64,000 nucleotides of DNA, from assembly GCA_905221605.1 (NCBI GenBank), contig CAJNDS010002160.1, forward strand, positions 62,001 to 126,000, in the 5' to 3' direction. The stretch's first letter is position 1; every line of letters begins with the position of its first letter. A program made the translations under genes and the position numbers. This stretch comes from Symbiodinium natans (taxonomy: Eukaryota; Sar; Dinophyceae; Suessiales; Symbiodiniaceae). The notes beneath the pieces were generated by a model. That model saw only the letters and a program-made list of their open reading frames with translations. It made no database searches and was not told the origin of the DNA. Below are positions 8,332 to 18,593 of the stretch, piece by piece.

Positions 8332-8673
8332 TTGCTTTTTCGGGGTTCTGAAGCACTTAAACAATTGCTAATAAACGAACTGTTGATGTATGGGGGTTGG
8401 GGGGTGGGGGTGTTAAATTTTGGTTTAAGTAGGTTGGCCGCGCTGATCGCACTTTGCACAACGCAGGCTCAGAGGTTCTGGCTCTTGGAGCATGTTCAGG
8501 AGCCAACATTAAACCGTAAATCCTTCTCTCGACCAAAAAGTGCCATGCCGCGGCGGCCGGCGCATCCCTCGAGCTGGGTCATCCTCGTTTGCCACCGACC
8601 AGACGGAACAAAATACCGCAGCTTGAAAGCACAATGTGAGCGTCATTCAAGAGTCGCACCTCATGTGACTTGA
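8332..8673 (+). CDS. open frame, possible exon(s)
   Basis: 113-codon frame. The credible part begins after GCAG at about 8464 (AQRFWLLEHVQEPTLNRKSF) and runs to TGA. No domain recognised; within chance length. Confidence 0.25.
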   Translation: MLFRGSEALKQLLINELLMYGGWGVGVLNFGLSRLAALIALCTTQAQRFWLLEHVQEPTLNRKSFSRPKSAMPRRPAHPSSWVILVCHRPDGTKYRSLKAQCERHSRVAPHVT

Positions 8674-9514
8674 TGACAGAACCGGACGCGCCGAAACAAA
8701 ACCCTGTCTAACGATTAGACCACCTGCAAAGCGACGACCCCGGACCCTGGCCCATCACAGCCCCCAACTCCCCGCTTAGCTCCGTGCTCGTAGACCCAAA
8801 CCCAACGCCTCATTCTTTTCCTGGTTCCTATAGGACACTCTGCGCGGGAAGGGTTAGAAGCACTCATCTGTCAACATGGCGACACCCCAAGCTTTTCTGT
8901 TACATGCGCGGTATCATGCGGTATCCAAACCCTCGTATAGCGACGGCACCAATTGACAGGACGCTATCGGAAAAAGGGAGAAGGCAGAATCTACAAGTTG
9001 CGGAAAGAAGCGGTTAAAGCCGGCTGTGCGTCTTGCTTGCATGAGAGGGGACATTGATATATTTTTGTGAACGAGGAGAGAAACATCAACAAGGAAAAGA
9101 GCTCAACGCAAATCCAGAGTCTGGAATCTAACAAGGTCTCTGGTGTAGTACTGTCCCCGTGATGACCCAGGATCCTGCTCGTGCGGAAGTACAGCAAGTT
9201 TCCGTCCAGCGTCGCTTGAGCAAGAAAAAGGCCCAGTCCTCATAGAGCCCCAGCTCCATGCAGTCTTTGGCACTCTGGAGGGTTGGCCTTGTATGCAATA
9301 GGAAAGGTGTGCAAAAGGCAAAAGTTGTTGTTTGTGGCAAAGAAAGGCTGTGAACCAGCGCTGTCACACGGAACTCATTTCTGACGAGCCCGCCGCTGCA
9401 ACAATCTGGGCGTGCAGGCACAGGCAAAGCCAAAGGCGACGACGAAAAAGAGACAGAGGCCGGCCAGATGCCCCCGTCTTTTGTCTGGTGTTGGCGCCAA
9501 GCATATGTGAATCT
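8674..9514. other. no certain gene
   Basis: Has a 77-codon plus-strand frame (8784-9017) and a 141-codon minus-strand frame (9553-9128). Neither shows a recognisable domain or good splice borders. No telomere motifs here. Confidence 0.3.
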
Positions 9515-10165
9515 TTTTTTTCCAAACCCATCATGCGAGCATTGTGTTTGCAAAGGGGGGGCCCAACCCCCCCGCTCCTTTAAGCCTTGCTAGCTTGCTT
9601 CAAAAGCATATATGATTTTTTTTTTTACAAACCCATCATGCGAGCATTATGTTTGCAAATGGGGGCCTCAAGGGCGACCCCACTCTCCCACTCCCCATTC
9701 CACCGCTCCCACCCCCAGCACTCCCCCTCCGCCACTCTCCCACTTCCCCACGCCCACCGCCTCCTCGCAAATCTCTGCGTTCCCCAACTTCCATTCCCAA
9801 CCCCCACTTTTGGGGCCCCAGTTGGAACAGCAGGTGTTCCAGCGAAAACTGTTATTTCCAGACCCAGGTTCTCGACTGAGAACAGGGGTTTGGGACACGC
9901 TTGCCAACCCGTCCGTTTAGAGCCCAGTGGGGGGGGGGGGGTTGGAACAGGTTTTCAGCGAACAGTTTTAAGCCGTGCAAGCTTGCTTCAACAGCATATA
10001 TGCTTTTTTTCTCTCCAAACGTACTGCGTTTGCAAAGGGAGGGGGGGGGGGCTCCGGCGTTTTTTTAGCCATGCAAGCTTGCTTCAAAGCGTATATGATT
10101 TTTTTTACAAACCCATCATGCGAGCATTGTGTTTGCAGATGGGGAAGCCCCCCCCAAAAAACAAA
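9515..10165 (+). repeat. diverged copies of the catcatgYgagcat repeat family
   Basis: Four copies or part-copies of a unit containing aacccatcatgcgagcattgtgtttgcaaa-type sequence, a G run, a C run and a T run, and gcaagcttgcttcaaa. The same family forms the tandem block at 24045-25540. Copies here start near 9526, 9630, 9966 and 10066. Confidence 0.75.
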
Positions 10166-10469
10166 TTGAAATCAAAACTCCATCCATCATTTTCCGCGCA
10201 GAAGTTCGAGCTCCTCCAATTCGAGCTCCTCCAGTTCGAGCTCGGAAAGCTCTAGTTCACGTCTTCCGGCTGCAATGGTGACTGGCGTGCGGGTCATAGA
10301 GTAGAGTAGTTCCCCAATTTGTTTTCATTTCTTGGTAGGCTTCACTTTTCATAGCACAGGCGCTGCTCAGGGCTCCAACTTCAAAAGCGTGAGTGTTGAA
10401 TCTCCAATTAGACAAACGGTTGGCTTTCAACCATAGACTCTGCAACTTCTCCACACTGCGAAGCCGTGG

Positions 10470-10785
10470 CTGCCTTCAAGCCTGGCAGGCCGCCTCAAAT
10501 TCGCGCCACAGCCGCCACAGGTCTGAAACCGACTAGGGGCTTCATGTAAGTTATATGGGTCTTTTTTGGTCTGCGTCCCGGGTGCCAGCCAGCGTCTTTT
10601 GCTCAGCCCCCCATCACCTCCCACTCTGGAGGTGGACCAGTCAACCGAAGCGGCGAAGCAGCTGCAGGCTTGCGCGAAACGTCCTTTGTTGGATGCTGGC
10701 CGCAAGCCGTTGGGGCCCGCTTCGTGCGCATAGGACGCTGTAATGCAGATAGACAAGCTTGAGCCATCGCACGCGGACAATTCAA
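10470..10785 (-). CDS. minus-strand candidate coding segment
   Basis: Part of a 222-codon minus-strand frame (11095-10427), the longest in region 2. This half has varied composition with Cys pairs (FQTCGGCGANL). A second minus frame, open from 10899 to 10603, reads into GTGATG with a Pro-rich end (SPLRLTGPPPEWE), so the true frame is uncertain. Confidence 0.3.
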
Positions 10786-10957
10786 GTTGCCTGCGTAGGT
10801 TACGTCTAACACCTTCAACCCTACACCTGAAACCAACGTCGGGGGTCCCCTTCGCCCCCCAAGATAGCACGAAGCCGCCCAAACACTGACAAACCCCAAC
10901 AGTCATAACGCCCGAAGCCTGAAACGCACGATGCCCCAACGAAACCCCAAAGCTTAA

Positions 10958-10974
10958 CCCCCCCCCCCCCCCCC
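10958..10974. repeat. C homopolymer, 17 bases
   Basis: Uninterrupted C run; open frames crossing it gain poly-Gly or poly-Pro artefacts. Confidence 0.9.
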
Positions 10975-11278
10975 TGTGCATCCACAACACTCCGCCCAAG
11001 CCCCCAATCCTACATTGATTCAGCAGGTCAGACCCCGCCTGAAACTTGACACCTTGAACTATAAACTGACGCGAGGCCGAGCTCGCGTCTGCCAAGACGG
11101 CTGCAGCAGCTCTGGAAGCGCGATTGCAGGCCTGCTTGCGGCGTCTGGTTTAGGGTTCCGGGTTGAGTCCGGAGGTTGAGGTTCTGAGGCTTAAAGTTTG
11201 CAGGCTTTCGGCTCCGTGAAGGCTTCGGTTTTAAAGGTGTGGATGCGGCCGCGAATTGATTGTGTTTTTGACCTTTAG

Positions 11279-11575
11279 ACTGAGGAAGTAGACGTGGCCA
11301 AAGCTGCGGATGCGGAGGCAGCCGTGGGCACTCTTTCATTTTGTTCGCCTTTGTCGCCTCCTGCGACCATGTTACTGCAGCTCTGGGGCAGGGTCTCGTA
11401 CTCTAGCAGCCTGTACTGCGTTCGCCGACGCACCCAGGCAGATCCTCACAGAGCCGCAAACTCCAATGTGCCCCCCCGAACAGACATTGCAGCCTCGCCA
11501 CGAAGCCGCAACCCGGAACCTCCAAACCTGAGCTGTGCCTTATGCCAGCTTGCGAGGAAAGCATCCCAGGGCTGA
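11279..11575 (+). CDS. candidate exon ending in a stop
   Basis: Begins after GACCTTTAG. Reads TEEVDVAKAADAEAAVGTLS, an acidic Ala-rich helix, then a Ser/Pro/Arg-rich tail to a TGA at 11573-11575 (98 codons). Early codons are strongly coding-like; the tail is less clear. A GTCTCG at about 11392 could be a donor. Confidence 0.38.
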   Translation, partial: TEEVDVAKAADAEAAVGTLSFCSPLSPPATMLLQLWGRVSYSSSLYCVRRRTQADPHRAANSNVPPRTDIAASPRSRNPEPPNLSCALCQLARKASQG

Positions 11576-11968
11576 GAGCCTTCTTTGCGGAACTGAAGCT
11601 CCTCGGCTCTCAAGATTGAAACGAGTGTTTCGGACCTGGCTGCTGTCTGCGCTGCTTCCGGACCTATGCTTCTGGGTTTCTGGGGCACGGCTACGATTTT
11701 GGTCGGGCACGCACTCGCCGCGCATTTCTAGGGCTCTGACTTGCGGCGACAGGGGGCCGGACTGGTTCCAACAAGTTGTGTTTTTGGCTGTCTTAATGTT
11801 GAGTCCATAAAGCCCTTTTGACCTGCGCACTGCCCTCGACACGCTCGCTGCAACCGCCGCGCTTGACTTTCCAGCGACAGACTTGTTGTACCGGCCTCTG
11901 GATTCTTGGGCCCCGGGGAACGTTGGCGCCCCCGAAAGGTTTACCATGTCCATGTATGCACTGGCCAA
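11540..11968 (-). CDS. minus-strand open frame, 142 codons
   Basis: Starts at an ATG; Ser/Ala/Arg-rich with a conserved-looking stretch RRSKGLYGLNIKTAKN. It overlaps the plus-strand candidate 11279-11575 only at its far end. Length is near the upper range of chance. Confidence 0.25.
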   Translation of the reverse strand: MASAYMDMVNLSGAPTFPGAQESRGRYNKSVAGKSSAAVAASVSRAVRRSKGLYGLNIKTAKNTTCWNQSGPLSPQVRALEMRGECVPDQNRSRAPETQKHRSGSSADSSQVRNTRFNLESRGASVPQRRLSALGCFPRKLA

Positions 11969-12357
11969 CTATCCCAAACGTCTAACCCGAAGTCCTGAAG
12001 ACTAGGCCACGTCGCACGACGCTTGAAACTCACGTCTTTCACATGATCCCTGAGCCTTCTTGACGTCTCGCAGGCTGGAGCGCCACGTGGCGGCCGCTGA
12101 GACGTGGGCGCGGCGGCAGGGCGCCATGTGCCTCCAGGACTAGTTCGTTCCTCGATTCGCGTGGGTTCCACAATTATCCCCCTTGCTTGCTTCTGGCTGA
12201 AAGCCTTGACCTGCCAACCCACTTTTCAGCCAGCGCCAAAAGCTGCGCGGATGTGTTTTGGCAAAACAAATCATGCGGGCCGAACAAAATAATCGTCAAG
12301 TTCAACTTGAAATTTAGGGTTTGGGGTTGCTTAAAAGACCCCAAACGGCATTCCAAA

Positions 12358-13372
12358 ATGAGTGCTTCAACTTGAAATTTAGGTTTAGGGTCGCTCAAAA
12401 GACCCCAAACGGCAAAAACATGCTCCCAATTGTACCTGTACACTATACAAAACATGCGCGCCGAATAATTCACTCAACACCGCAAGTTTCGGAAATGAGT
12501 GCTTCAACTTGAAATTTAAGGTTTAGGGTCGCTCAAAAGAACCCAAACAGCAAAAACATGCTCCCAATTGTACCTGTACACTATACAAAACATGCGCGCC
12601 AAATACAATCATGTTTAATTCACTCAACACCGCAAGTTTCGGAAATGAGTGCTTCAACTTGAAATTGAGGGTTTAGGGTCGCTCAAAAGAACCCAAACGG
12701 CAAAAACATGCTCCCAATTGTACCTGTACACTATACAAAACATGCGCGCCAAAGACAATCATGTTTAATTCACTCAACACCGCAAGTTTCGGAAATGAGT
12801 GCTTCAACTTGAAATTGAGGGTTTAGGGTCGCTCAAAAGACCCCAAACGGCAAAAACGTGCTCCCAATTGTACCTGTACACTATACAAAACATGCGCGCC
12901 AAATACAATCATGTTTAATTCACTCAACACCGCAAGTTTCGGAAATGAGTGCTTCAACCTGAAATAGATGCTTTAGGGTCGCTCAAAAGACCCCAAACGG
13001 CAAAAACATGCTCCCAATTGTACCTGTACACTATACAAAACATGCGCGCCAAAGACAATCATGTTTAATTCACTCAACACCGCAAGTTTCGGAAATGAGT
13101 GCTTCAACTTGAAATTGAGGGTTTAGGGTCGCTCAAAAGACCCCAAACGGCAAAAACATGCTCCCAATTGTACCTGTTCACTATACAAAACATGCGCGCC
13201 AAATACAATCATGTTTAATTCACTCAACACCGCAAGTTTCGGAAATGAGTGCTTCAACCTGAAATAGATGCTTTAGGGTCGCTCAAAAGACCCCAAACGG
13301 CAAGAACATGCTCCCAATTGTACCTGTACACTATACAAAACATGCGCGCCAAATACAATCTTGTTTAGTTCG
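12358..13372 (+). repeat. 150-bp satellite array, about 6.8 copies
   Basis: The word ggaaatgagt occurs at 12491, 12641, 12791, 12941, 13091 and 13241, exactly 150 bp apart; the first copy is 13 bp short. Each unit contains a TTTAGGG motif, gctcaaaagaccccaaac, and gtacctgtacactatacaaa. Units alternate at several positions (acaatc preceded by T or G; gaaattgagg or gaaatagatg), suggesting a 300-bp higher-order unit in part of the array. Confidence 0.95.
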
Positions 13373-13529
13373 CTCAGTTGGGAGGTTGACCCTGAGCAAG
13401 CAAGGGGGATCACAATTGGCGGCCCGTGCATGTTGGGATGCCCTTGGGTCCCCGTAAACCCTATACCCAAACCCTAGCCCCGCCGTGAAACCTATACCCT
13501 TCGGTCTTGGGTTGGGGTTTCGCATGTCA

Positions 13530-13839
13530 TAGAACGACTGACAAGGAGCTCCTGCGCCACAGAAGCAGCCTGATGAAGGCCAGATGGTTTCCAAGGGCAT
13601 TTCCGATGTATGTTTCACGGATGCAGCGGGCGTGTGCTCTAGAGATGCGTGCTACAAGACGGCAAGACCGCATTGTCATCCCAGCCTGTGTAGTCTACGA
13701 ACGCGTGTCAAAACACTCGGGGCTTCTGAACGTGCACCATTATGCTCCGAACCCGCGCCTGATCCCGGACCTTCTGGCAGCCCTAAAACTGCACACATAT
13801 TGCGAATCCCGAGGACTAGAGAGGACCCGGTCCGTCTAA
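13530..13839 (+). CDS. candidate coding segment, basic
   Basis: About 100 codons ending at TAA 13837-13839, with TTDKELLRHRSSLMKARWFP and MRATRRQDRIVIPACVVYER. Charged and hydrophobic residues alternate as in a folded domain. A second plus frame (13584-13850) is also open, so the frame is uncertain. Confidence 0.33.
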
Positions 13840-13876
13840 CGCAACGCTGAAACTCCTAAAGCTTGCCGTCTGCAGC

Positions 13877-14085
13877 TCCTTGAGGCATTGGACTTGCTTC
13901 CGCTCGAGAAGCTGAGACTTGCAACACGGCATCCCAATTCAGCTTTTTTAGAGTTGCAGATGCGGTTCTTTGCAGTTGCCGCTTCAAGCTCCCGCCGTTG
14001 CGCAACGCTCGATGCCAAGCCCCACAACGCTGAACCCAATCATTTGGATGTTTATGCGTGGGTAGTGGGATGCCAGCCCCTTTAG
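13877..14085 (+). CDS. candidate exon, Leu-rich
   Basis: Follows CTGCAG. Reads LLEALDLLPLEKLRLATRHP then a mixed segment to TAG 14083-14085. The minus strand (14232-13984) is also open and protein-like. Confidence 0.33.
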
Positions 14086-15862
14086 CCCAGGGTACTCGAT
14101 GTCAGACATGAGGAATGTTCCTTTGCATTCCCGCAAATTCGTGGGGTTCTCTCCTGCTGCATTAGTTCCGTTCAACGCAAACCCTACATGCCGCGTCCAG
14201 CGACAGCACGTAAGAGAAACTAAGCTACACAATCTCGGTTCTTGGAACCTTCCTCTTTGCCCTCTGCACCTTGCCGCATCGGGAACCTGCGCAGAGACTA
14301 GAGGGGGGAAAGGGTTCCAGGCCTAAATTTTACGACATCCGAGCCTATCTCCAAGATGCAGGCGGAAGCAAAGCAACCGGGCGTGGAGGCTTCTCTCTGC
14401 GCAGACCCGAAGCCGTCCTCACAAATTAATTCCACGTGCAGGATTTCAGGTTGGCTTCGAGAAGTTACATTCGTTACACGAATTTCTACTTGGATTCCCA
14501 GCCTTCAGCAGAACAATGCTACTCCCAATAAAGGCGATGACAGCGCCCTAGGTTGGCTTTAAGTGTCCTCTTCTCAGACTTTCTCGGGTCATGCCGGCCG
14601 TAATGCTTCAGCTTCGAAGTTTCCTGCAAGCTCAACCCTAAACCCTCGAGCGTCAACCCCAAGCCCGAATCGATCATAGAGACTGCCAGGCCACCAGTGC
14701 CATCAATGACGCCGGAACGAATACCCAGACGCTGCCCTCGACAGCCATATGTTTTTACAGTTGGATGCAGTAAGCCAGATTTCAGACCACCACATTTGAG
14801 AACCCTATGCTGAGCAGTTGTCCTCAACACTTAACCTCAAACCTTAACCTTACCCTCGGGCTGAGGGCTCAGCCGCACTAGGGTCTCAAGCCCTAGAGAG
14901 CACAAAGGAACGGGAAGCCCACTCCAGACAACGGCGCGATCTCCATCGCAGACACCTTCAAAGGTGGCCTCGGGGTCTTTATGTCTCCAGCGGCGGAGGG
15001 GCCAGGGTCATTGAGTGTTGGTGTTTGCGCTTTGCAGGCTTGCTGGGTTTGGGGTTTAGGGATGTAGCGTTTAGGGCTTCTGGCTATTGGCTGGGAGGGC
15101 TGGTGTGCTTTCAGAGGGAGTCTTGGGCTGGGGGAGGGGGCAAGCCCTCAATCCCAGCACGTGAGCCAAAAAGCCTTCACGCTCAGTGGACTCATGGACT
15201 CATATCGGTGTATAGGGCGTCGGCTTTCGAGGCTTATGGCTTCAAGCGCTAGGAGTCGTCATATTACCTGGAAAAAAGATGTGAGTCAGCATGTGGGGCT
15301 TTCGCGCTGTTGGGTAGTGAGGCTTACGGCCTCGAATCCACGACCTGCACAGATAAGCGAAATTCAACCTAAAACCTTGCAGCCGTACCCACGACGACCC
15401 TGAACCGCAATGGCGTCCGGGCCAGACACTCAAGCCCAAACCCCAAAGCCCCAAAGGCAAGACACCCTACAATCTGACGCGAGAATTTTCAAACCTTAAA
15501 TAAACCCCAAAGCCCTCTTTCCTCGGAGGTGTGGCTAAGAAGCCGGAGTTCACCAAGGTGGCGTCTATAGGGTTTCAGGTTGAGTTGAGGGGTGTTCATC
15601 ATTACGCGAAACCCTACCTGCTTCCGCACCACCGGGAAGTTTTGTTTTCAAGGCCTCGTAGTGTTGTTTGCTGCCTGATAAACCTACAGTTGGTTCTGAG
15701 ACCTGGCCCGGAGACAACTCTCTGTTTTGGCATCTCACAATGACGGGGAACAGCAAGATGATCACCCAGAAAGCAGCCTTTTGCGAAGGATACTTTTGGG
15801 GACTGGCGCTACATGCAGTCTCGCTCCCCGCCTCCATCCTGCGCTGTGGAGTCCTATATTAT
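14086..15862. other. scattered motifs and weak frames, no certain gene
   Basis: Contains isolated TTTAGGG/CCCTAAA-type motifs, and open frames of 65-100 codons on both strands (14099-14326 plus, 14830-14519 minus, 15837-15565 minus). None has convincing borders or a known domain. Confidence 0.3.
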
Positions 15863-15880
15863 AAATAAATAAATAAATAA

Positions 15881-15914
<34 letters not shown>

Positions 15915-15952
15915 GTATGTGTGTATACATATATATGTATTTTGTTTATATA
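15863..15952. repeat. (TAAA)n and (TA)n microsatellite
   Basis: ATAAATAAATAAATAAAT followed by (AT)n and (TATG)n variants. Confidence 0.9.
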
Positions 15953-15972
15953 TGTATTTAGATAGCAGGCAG

Positions 15973-16257
15973 CTATACACCATTCCCACTCAGGTCACAA
16001 CGCTTCCATTCGTTACTGGTGGAACACAACCACCGGCGAGACTGTGCTGGCGCCAGGGTTGCCGGCGCAAGCCCCCATGGCGGCGACGCCTCTGCGGCTG
16101 CCACCTCCGCCTCTGCCACCTCCGCCTCCGCCGCTGCCGGCACCGACGCGACTTCCGGCGCGGCAGCCCCCGATGCCACCGCCGGCACGTCGAAGTTTCG
16201 CGCGCTAGAGTTTCGGAATCTGGGTGGATTCTTTGTGAGGTATCTTGGCGCCAGCAA
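15973..16257 (-). CDS. minus-strand Ala-rich open frame
   Basis: 94 codons containing a run of AEAEVAEAEVAAAEA created by a GCC-ACC-TCC-type minisatellite at about 16096-16135. The plus strand is also open and Ala/Ser-rich. Repeat-driven openness makes this weak. Confidence 0.22.
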   Translation of the reverse strand: MLAPRYLTKNPPRFRNSSARNFDVPAVASGAAAPEVASVPAAAEAEVAEAEVAAAEASPPWGLAPATLAPAQSRRWLCSTSNEWKRCDLSGNGV

Positions 16258-16420
16258 GTGCAGGTTAGGGAGTTTGAGCAGCGCGCTCTCTTTTGACTTT
16301 CGGAGTCTTGGGGTATAGGATTCCGCTTGAGGCTTTAGGGCTTATAAGAGAAAAACTGCGCAGTTTTTGGGCTGTAGAGTCGTCCTTCACTCTAAAACCT
16401 TAACCTTAAACACCCGCAAG

Positions 16421-16495
16421 GCCAAAACCCTGGCGGCAGCTTACGCTGAAAGGGTCCGTGGAGCGCAGGAGCTCGCCGAGGCCGACAGCCTACAG
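16421..16495 (+). CDS. candidate exon island, coiled-coil-like
   Basis: Bordered by GCAAG and CTACAG|GGCTTGGGG. Frame AKTLAAAYAERVRGAQELAE then ADSLQ; a clean Ala/Glu/Arg helix with G/C-ending codons. CCTTAAAC-type motifs lie immediately to the left and TTTTGGG/TTTAGGG-type motifs to the right. Confidence 0.45.
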
Positions 16496-16811
16496 GGCTT
16501 GGGGTTTTGGAGTTCAGGCTTTGGGGGATTGGGTTTTGAGTTTAGGGTTTAGAGTTCACGGCTTCAGCGGTGCTGGGGCTGGCTTCGCGAGCAGATTGAG
16601 GCTTGGGGAATCAGGTTTCGGCGTACGGTTACCCGCACGTTTTTGCGACCAAGGAAGCTTTGGTGAGCAAGGCTTGGCGAATGAGGTCTGCCGAAGGAGA
16701 ACTAGCGAATAGGTCTCACGAAGAAGGATTTTAGCAAAGCAATTTCGCGGAATCAGTGGGGTTCAGGAAGAAGGTTTTGACAAAAAGGTCTCGCATTTTG
16801 GGCAGGACAGT

Positions 16812-17681
16812 TCAGTCACTCAGGTGTGCTAAGCGTGCCAGAGCAGTCATTCTTTGTGTTGCTTCTACATAGCTTGGCCATGACGGAGAGTGAGATTGAG
16901 AGTGAGACTGAGACTGATTCAGAGTGAGACTGAGACTGAGACTGAGACGGAGAGTGAGAGGCATGAGTCCGGCATTTTTAGCAAACGCCGGCCTCTTTAG
17001 CAAACGTGAGTCACATGACTCTTGGCTTTGCATCGTCTCGGACAAGATGGTTTCAACATGTTGTTCTTTGGAAACCTTTCTCATTTCTCGCACGGAGTCC
17101 GCGGCATGTGTCGTTTTTGGGCCTTTTGGAATCGGTTGGGCCTTTGCGTTTGCTATCCTATCTCCCCAGGAGATGTTGTCGATGATATGATTGCTGTTCT
17201 TGCTCTTGGCTGCTAGGTGCAAAGCTAAGAAAGCAAAGGTCTCCACTGTCGCAAGAGTCAGGCCGGATCCTTAAGGATGCACAAAATGGCACAAGAATCG
17301 TCTCTCAAAGGGGCATGCCCTCCAGGGCCCCAGAGCAGCCCTTATTCTTGCAAAAACTGCCTGCGCGTGAGGCCTTGCCATCCAGGGGTGAGCGATGGCT
17401 GTTTCACCAGGGTTAGGAGCTGAAGATTGCAAGCTCGGGCAGCAAACGTTCTCAACCTTAGGGAACCTATGGCGACAGATCTCAGTCGGCAGAAATCCGA
17501 ACTTGCGCTTGACATCCAGGGGCGAATGATGATTCTGATGAAAAGCCACCTCGAAACAAAATAAACAGCTCGCGTTCAGCATGCGCCTTGAGTCCAAAAA
17601 AATCTCAGGGTATGAGATGTCCTCTTCGTTTCCTCCACAAACTTCGAGACCCAACCCCAAACCCTCCAGCTTTGGCCACAT
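16812..17681 (-). CDS. 290-codon minus-strand frame with a single stop
   Basis: From an ATG at 17681 the minus frame is open for 136 codons, meets one TAA (about 17271-17273), then continues open in the same frame to 16812. The second half (SNHIIDNISWGDRIANAKAQ) looks protein-like; the last 25 codons cross a GAGACT repeat. Could be a gene with one nonsense change, two exons, or chance. Confidence 0.3.
16884..16956 (+). repeat. (GAGACT)n-type minisatellite
   Basis: Imperfect units of GAGACT/GAGTGA; produces a Leu-Ser-rich stretch on the minus strand. Confidence 0.85.
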
Positions 17682-17717
17682 CCAGTGCGGCCTGGACGAC
17701 TTTTGCGGCAGTTCCTG
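17664..17717 (-). CDS. candidate minus-strand exon island
   Basis: Read on the minus strand: CCTCAG|CA then GTAAKVVQAALDVAKAG, ending at GGAG|GGTTTGGGGTTGGG. A clean Ala/Val/Lys helix whose donor would be provided by a TTTGGGG telomere-motif variant. It overlaps the start of the longer minus frame but in another frame, so only one of the two can be right here. Confidence 0.4.
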
Positions 17718-17884
17718 CTGAGGGCTCTATTTACTGGCTACAACCCATATGTGCATTTTACTCTTTTTTTGCGGCCTCTTAAGCAAACGCAAGCTTAGGG
17801 CGTGTAGGAATTGGGACTTATGGTCGAGGCTATGGGGTGTAGATGTCGAGAACTTAGAGCCTTGACTTGGCTGCCAGGTTGGAG

Positions 17885-18165
17885 TTCCCTAAGGTGGTTT
17901 ATGGTGTAGGGCTTAGGGTTTAAGCTTTAGGGTTTGGGGTATAGGGTTTAGGGTTTAGGGCAGAGCTATGAGTACAAGCCCGTTTAGGACTTGGATATTC
18001 GGGTTAAAGCTTCAGGTTTGTAGAGTTTGGGGTTTAGGGTTTATTTAGGGCGGTTCGGGGGTTTCCGGCTTTGTCCTCCACGTCAGCAAGGCCCTACATC
18101 CCCCTAAGCCCGAAGCCCCACACCCCAAAACCCTGAACCCTAAATCCCAAATTTATCCCCCCCCC
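17885..18165. repeat. telomere-motif cluster, both orientations
   Basis: TTTAGGG-type units to about 18050, then CCCTAAG/CCCTGAA/CCCCAAA units, then a C run at about 18158-18170. Confidence 0.75.
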
Positions 18166-18195
18166 CCCCCACCCCACAAAACCTCCGGACTGAAG

Positions 18196-18278
18196 AAGGC
18201 GAAGGCGCCGGTGAACTGGCGCAGCGGCCACCCTCCCGACCTTTCTGCAGCCCCGGCGGTGCCAAATGGCGAGGCTGG
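18196..18278 (+). CDS. candidate exon island
   Basis: Begins after CTGAAG. Reads KAKAPVNWRSGHPPDLSAAP then AVPNGEAG, ending at CTGG|GTGTAGGGTTTAGGG, where a telomere-motif variant supplies GT. Codons are G/C-ending. Flanked by a C run on the left. Confidence 0.42.
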
Positions 18279-18415
18279 GTGTAGGGTTTAGGGTTCAGGG
18301 TTCAGGGTTTGGAGTCAAGGGAAAAGGGTCAAGGGTAATAGGGTTTAGGGTTCCTAAACCCCAAAACCCTAAAACCCTACAAGCCCTAAACCCTAGGGAC
18401 CCCAAACCCTAAACA
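18279..18415. repeat. head-to-head telomere motifs
   Basis: TTTAGGG units run to about 18352 and change to CCTAAACCCC/CCCTAAAA units from 18353, joined by TT only. This is the orientation expected of two telomere ends joined, but on a scale of a few units. Confidence 0.75.
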
Positions 18416-18506
18416 CTTTTTTTTTTGACGGCCAGCCAAATGCCTCCCTAAACCCTAAACCCTAAGCCCTAAACCTTAAACCCTGAACCCTAAAAACCCT
18501 AAACCC

Positions 18507-18593
18507 GATACTGCCGGCGAGGTCGCGCAGTCAACGGCAGGGCAGCGACGGAAGGTGCTTGGGGACGTCGCTTCAGCAACAAAAGCTTCCTAG
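18507..18593 (+). CDS. candidate exon island
   Basis: Directly after CCCTAAACCC. Reads DTAGEVAQSTAGQRRKVLGD then VASATKAS and stops at TAG 18591-18593, where CTAGGG begins the next motif cluster. The AG of CTAG or the GT of GGTTGAGGG could be splice sites. Confidence 0.35.
   Translation, partial: DTAGEVAQSTAGQRRKVLGDVASATKAS

Noticed and set aside
8678-8760. tRNA-like A-box on the minus strand (tggtctaatcgttagac)
   Set aside because: No acceptor or anticodon stem forms and the downstream B-box is poor; at best a decayed tRNA-derived fragment.
12358-13372. CRISPR-like array
   Set aside because: Whole 150-bp units repeat including the spacers; there are no unique spacers, and this is a eukaryotic satellite.
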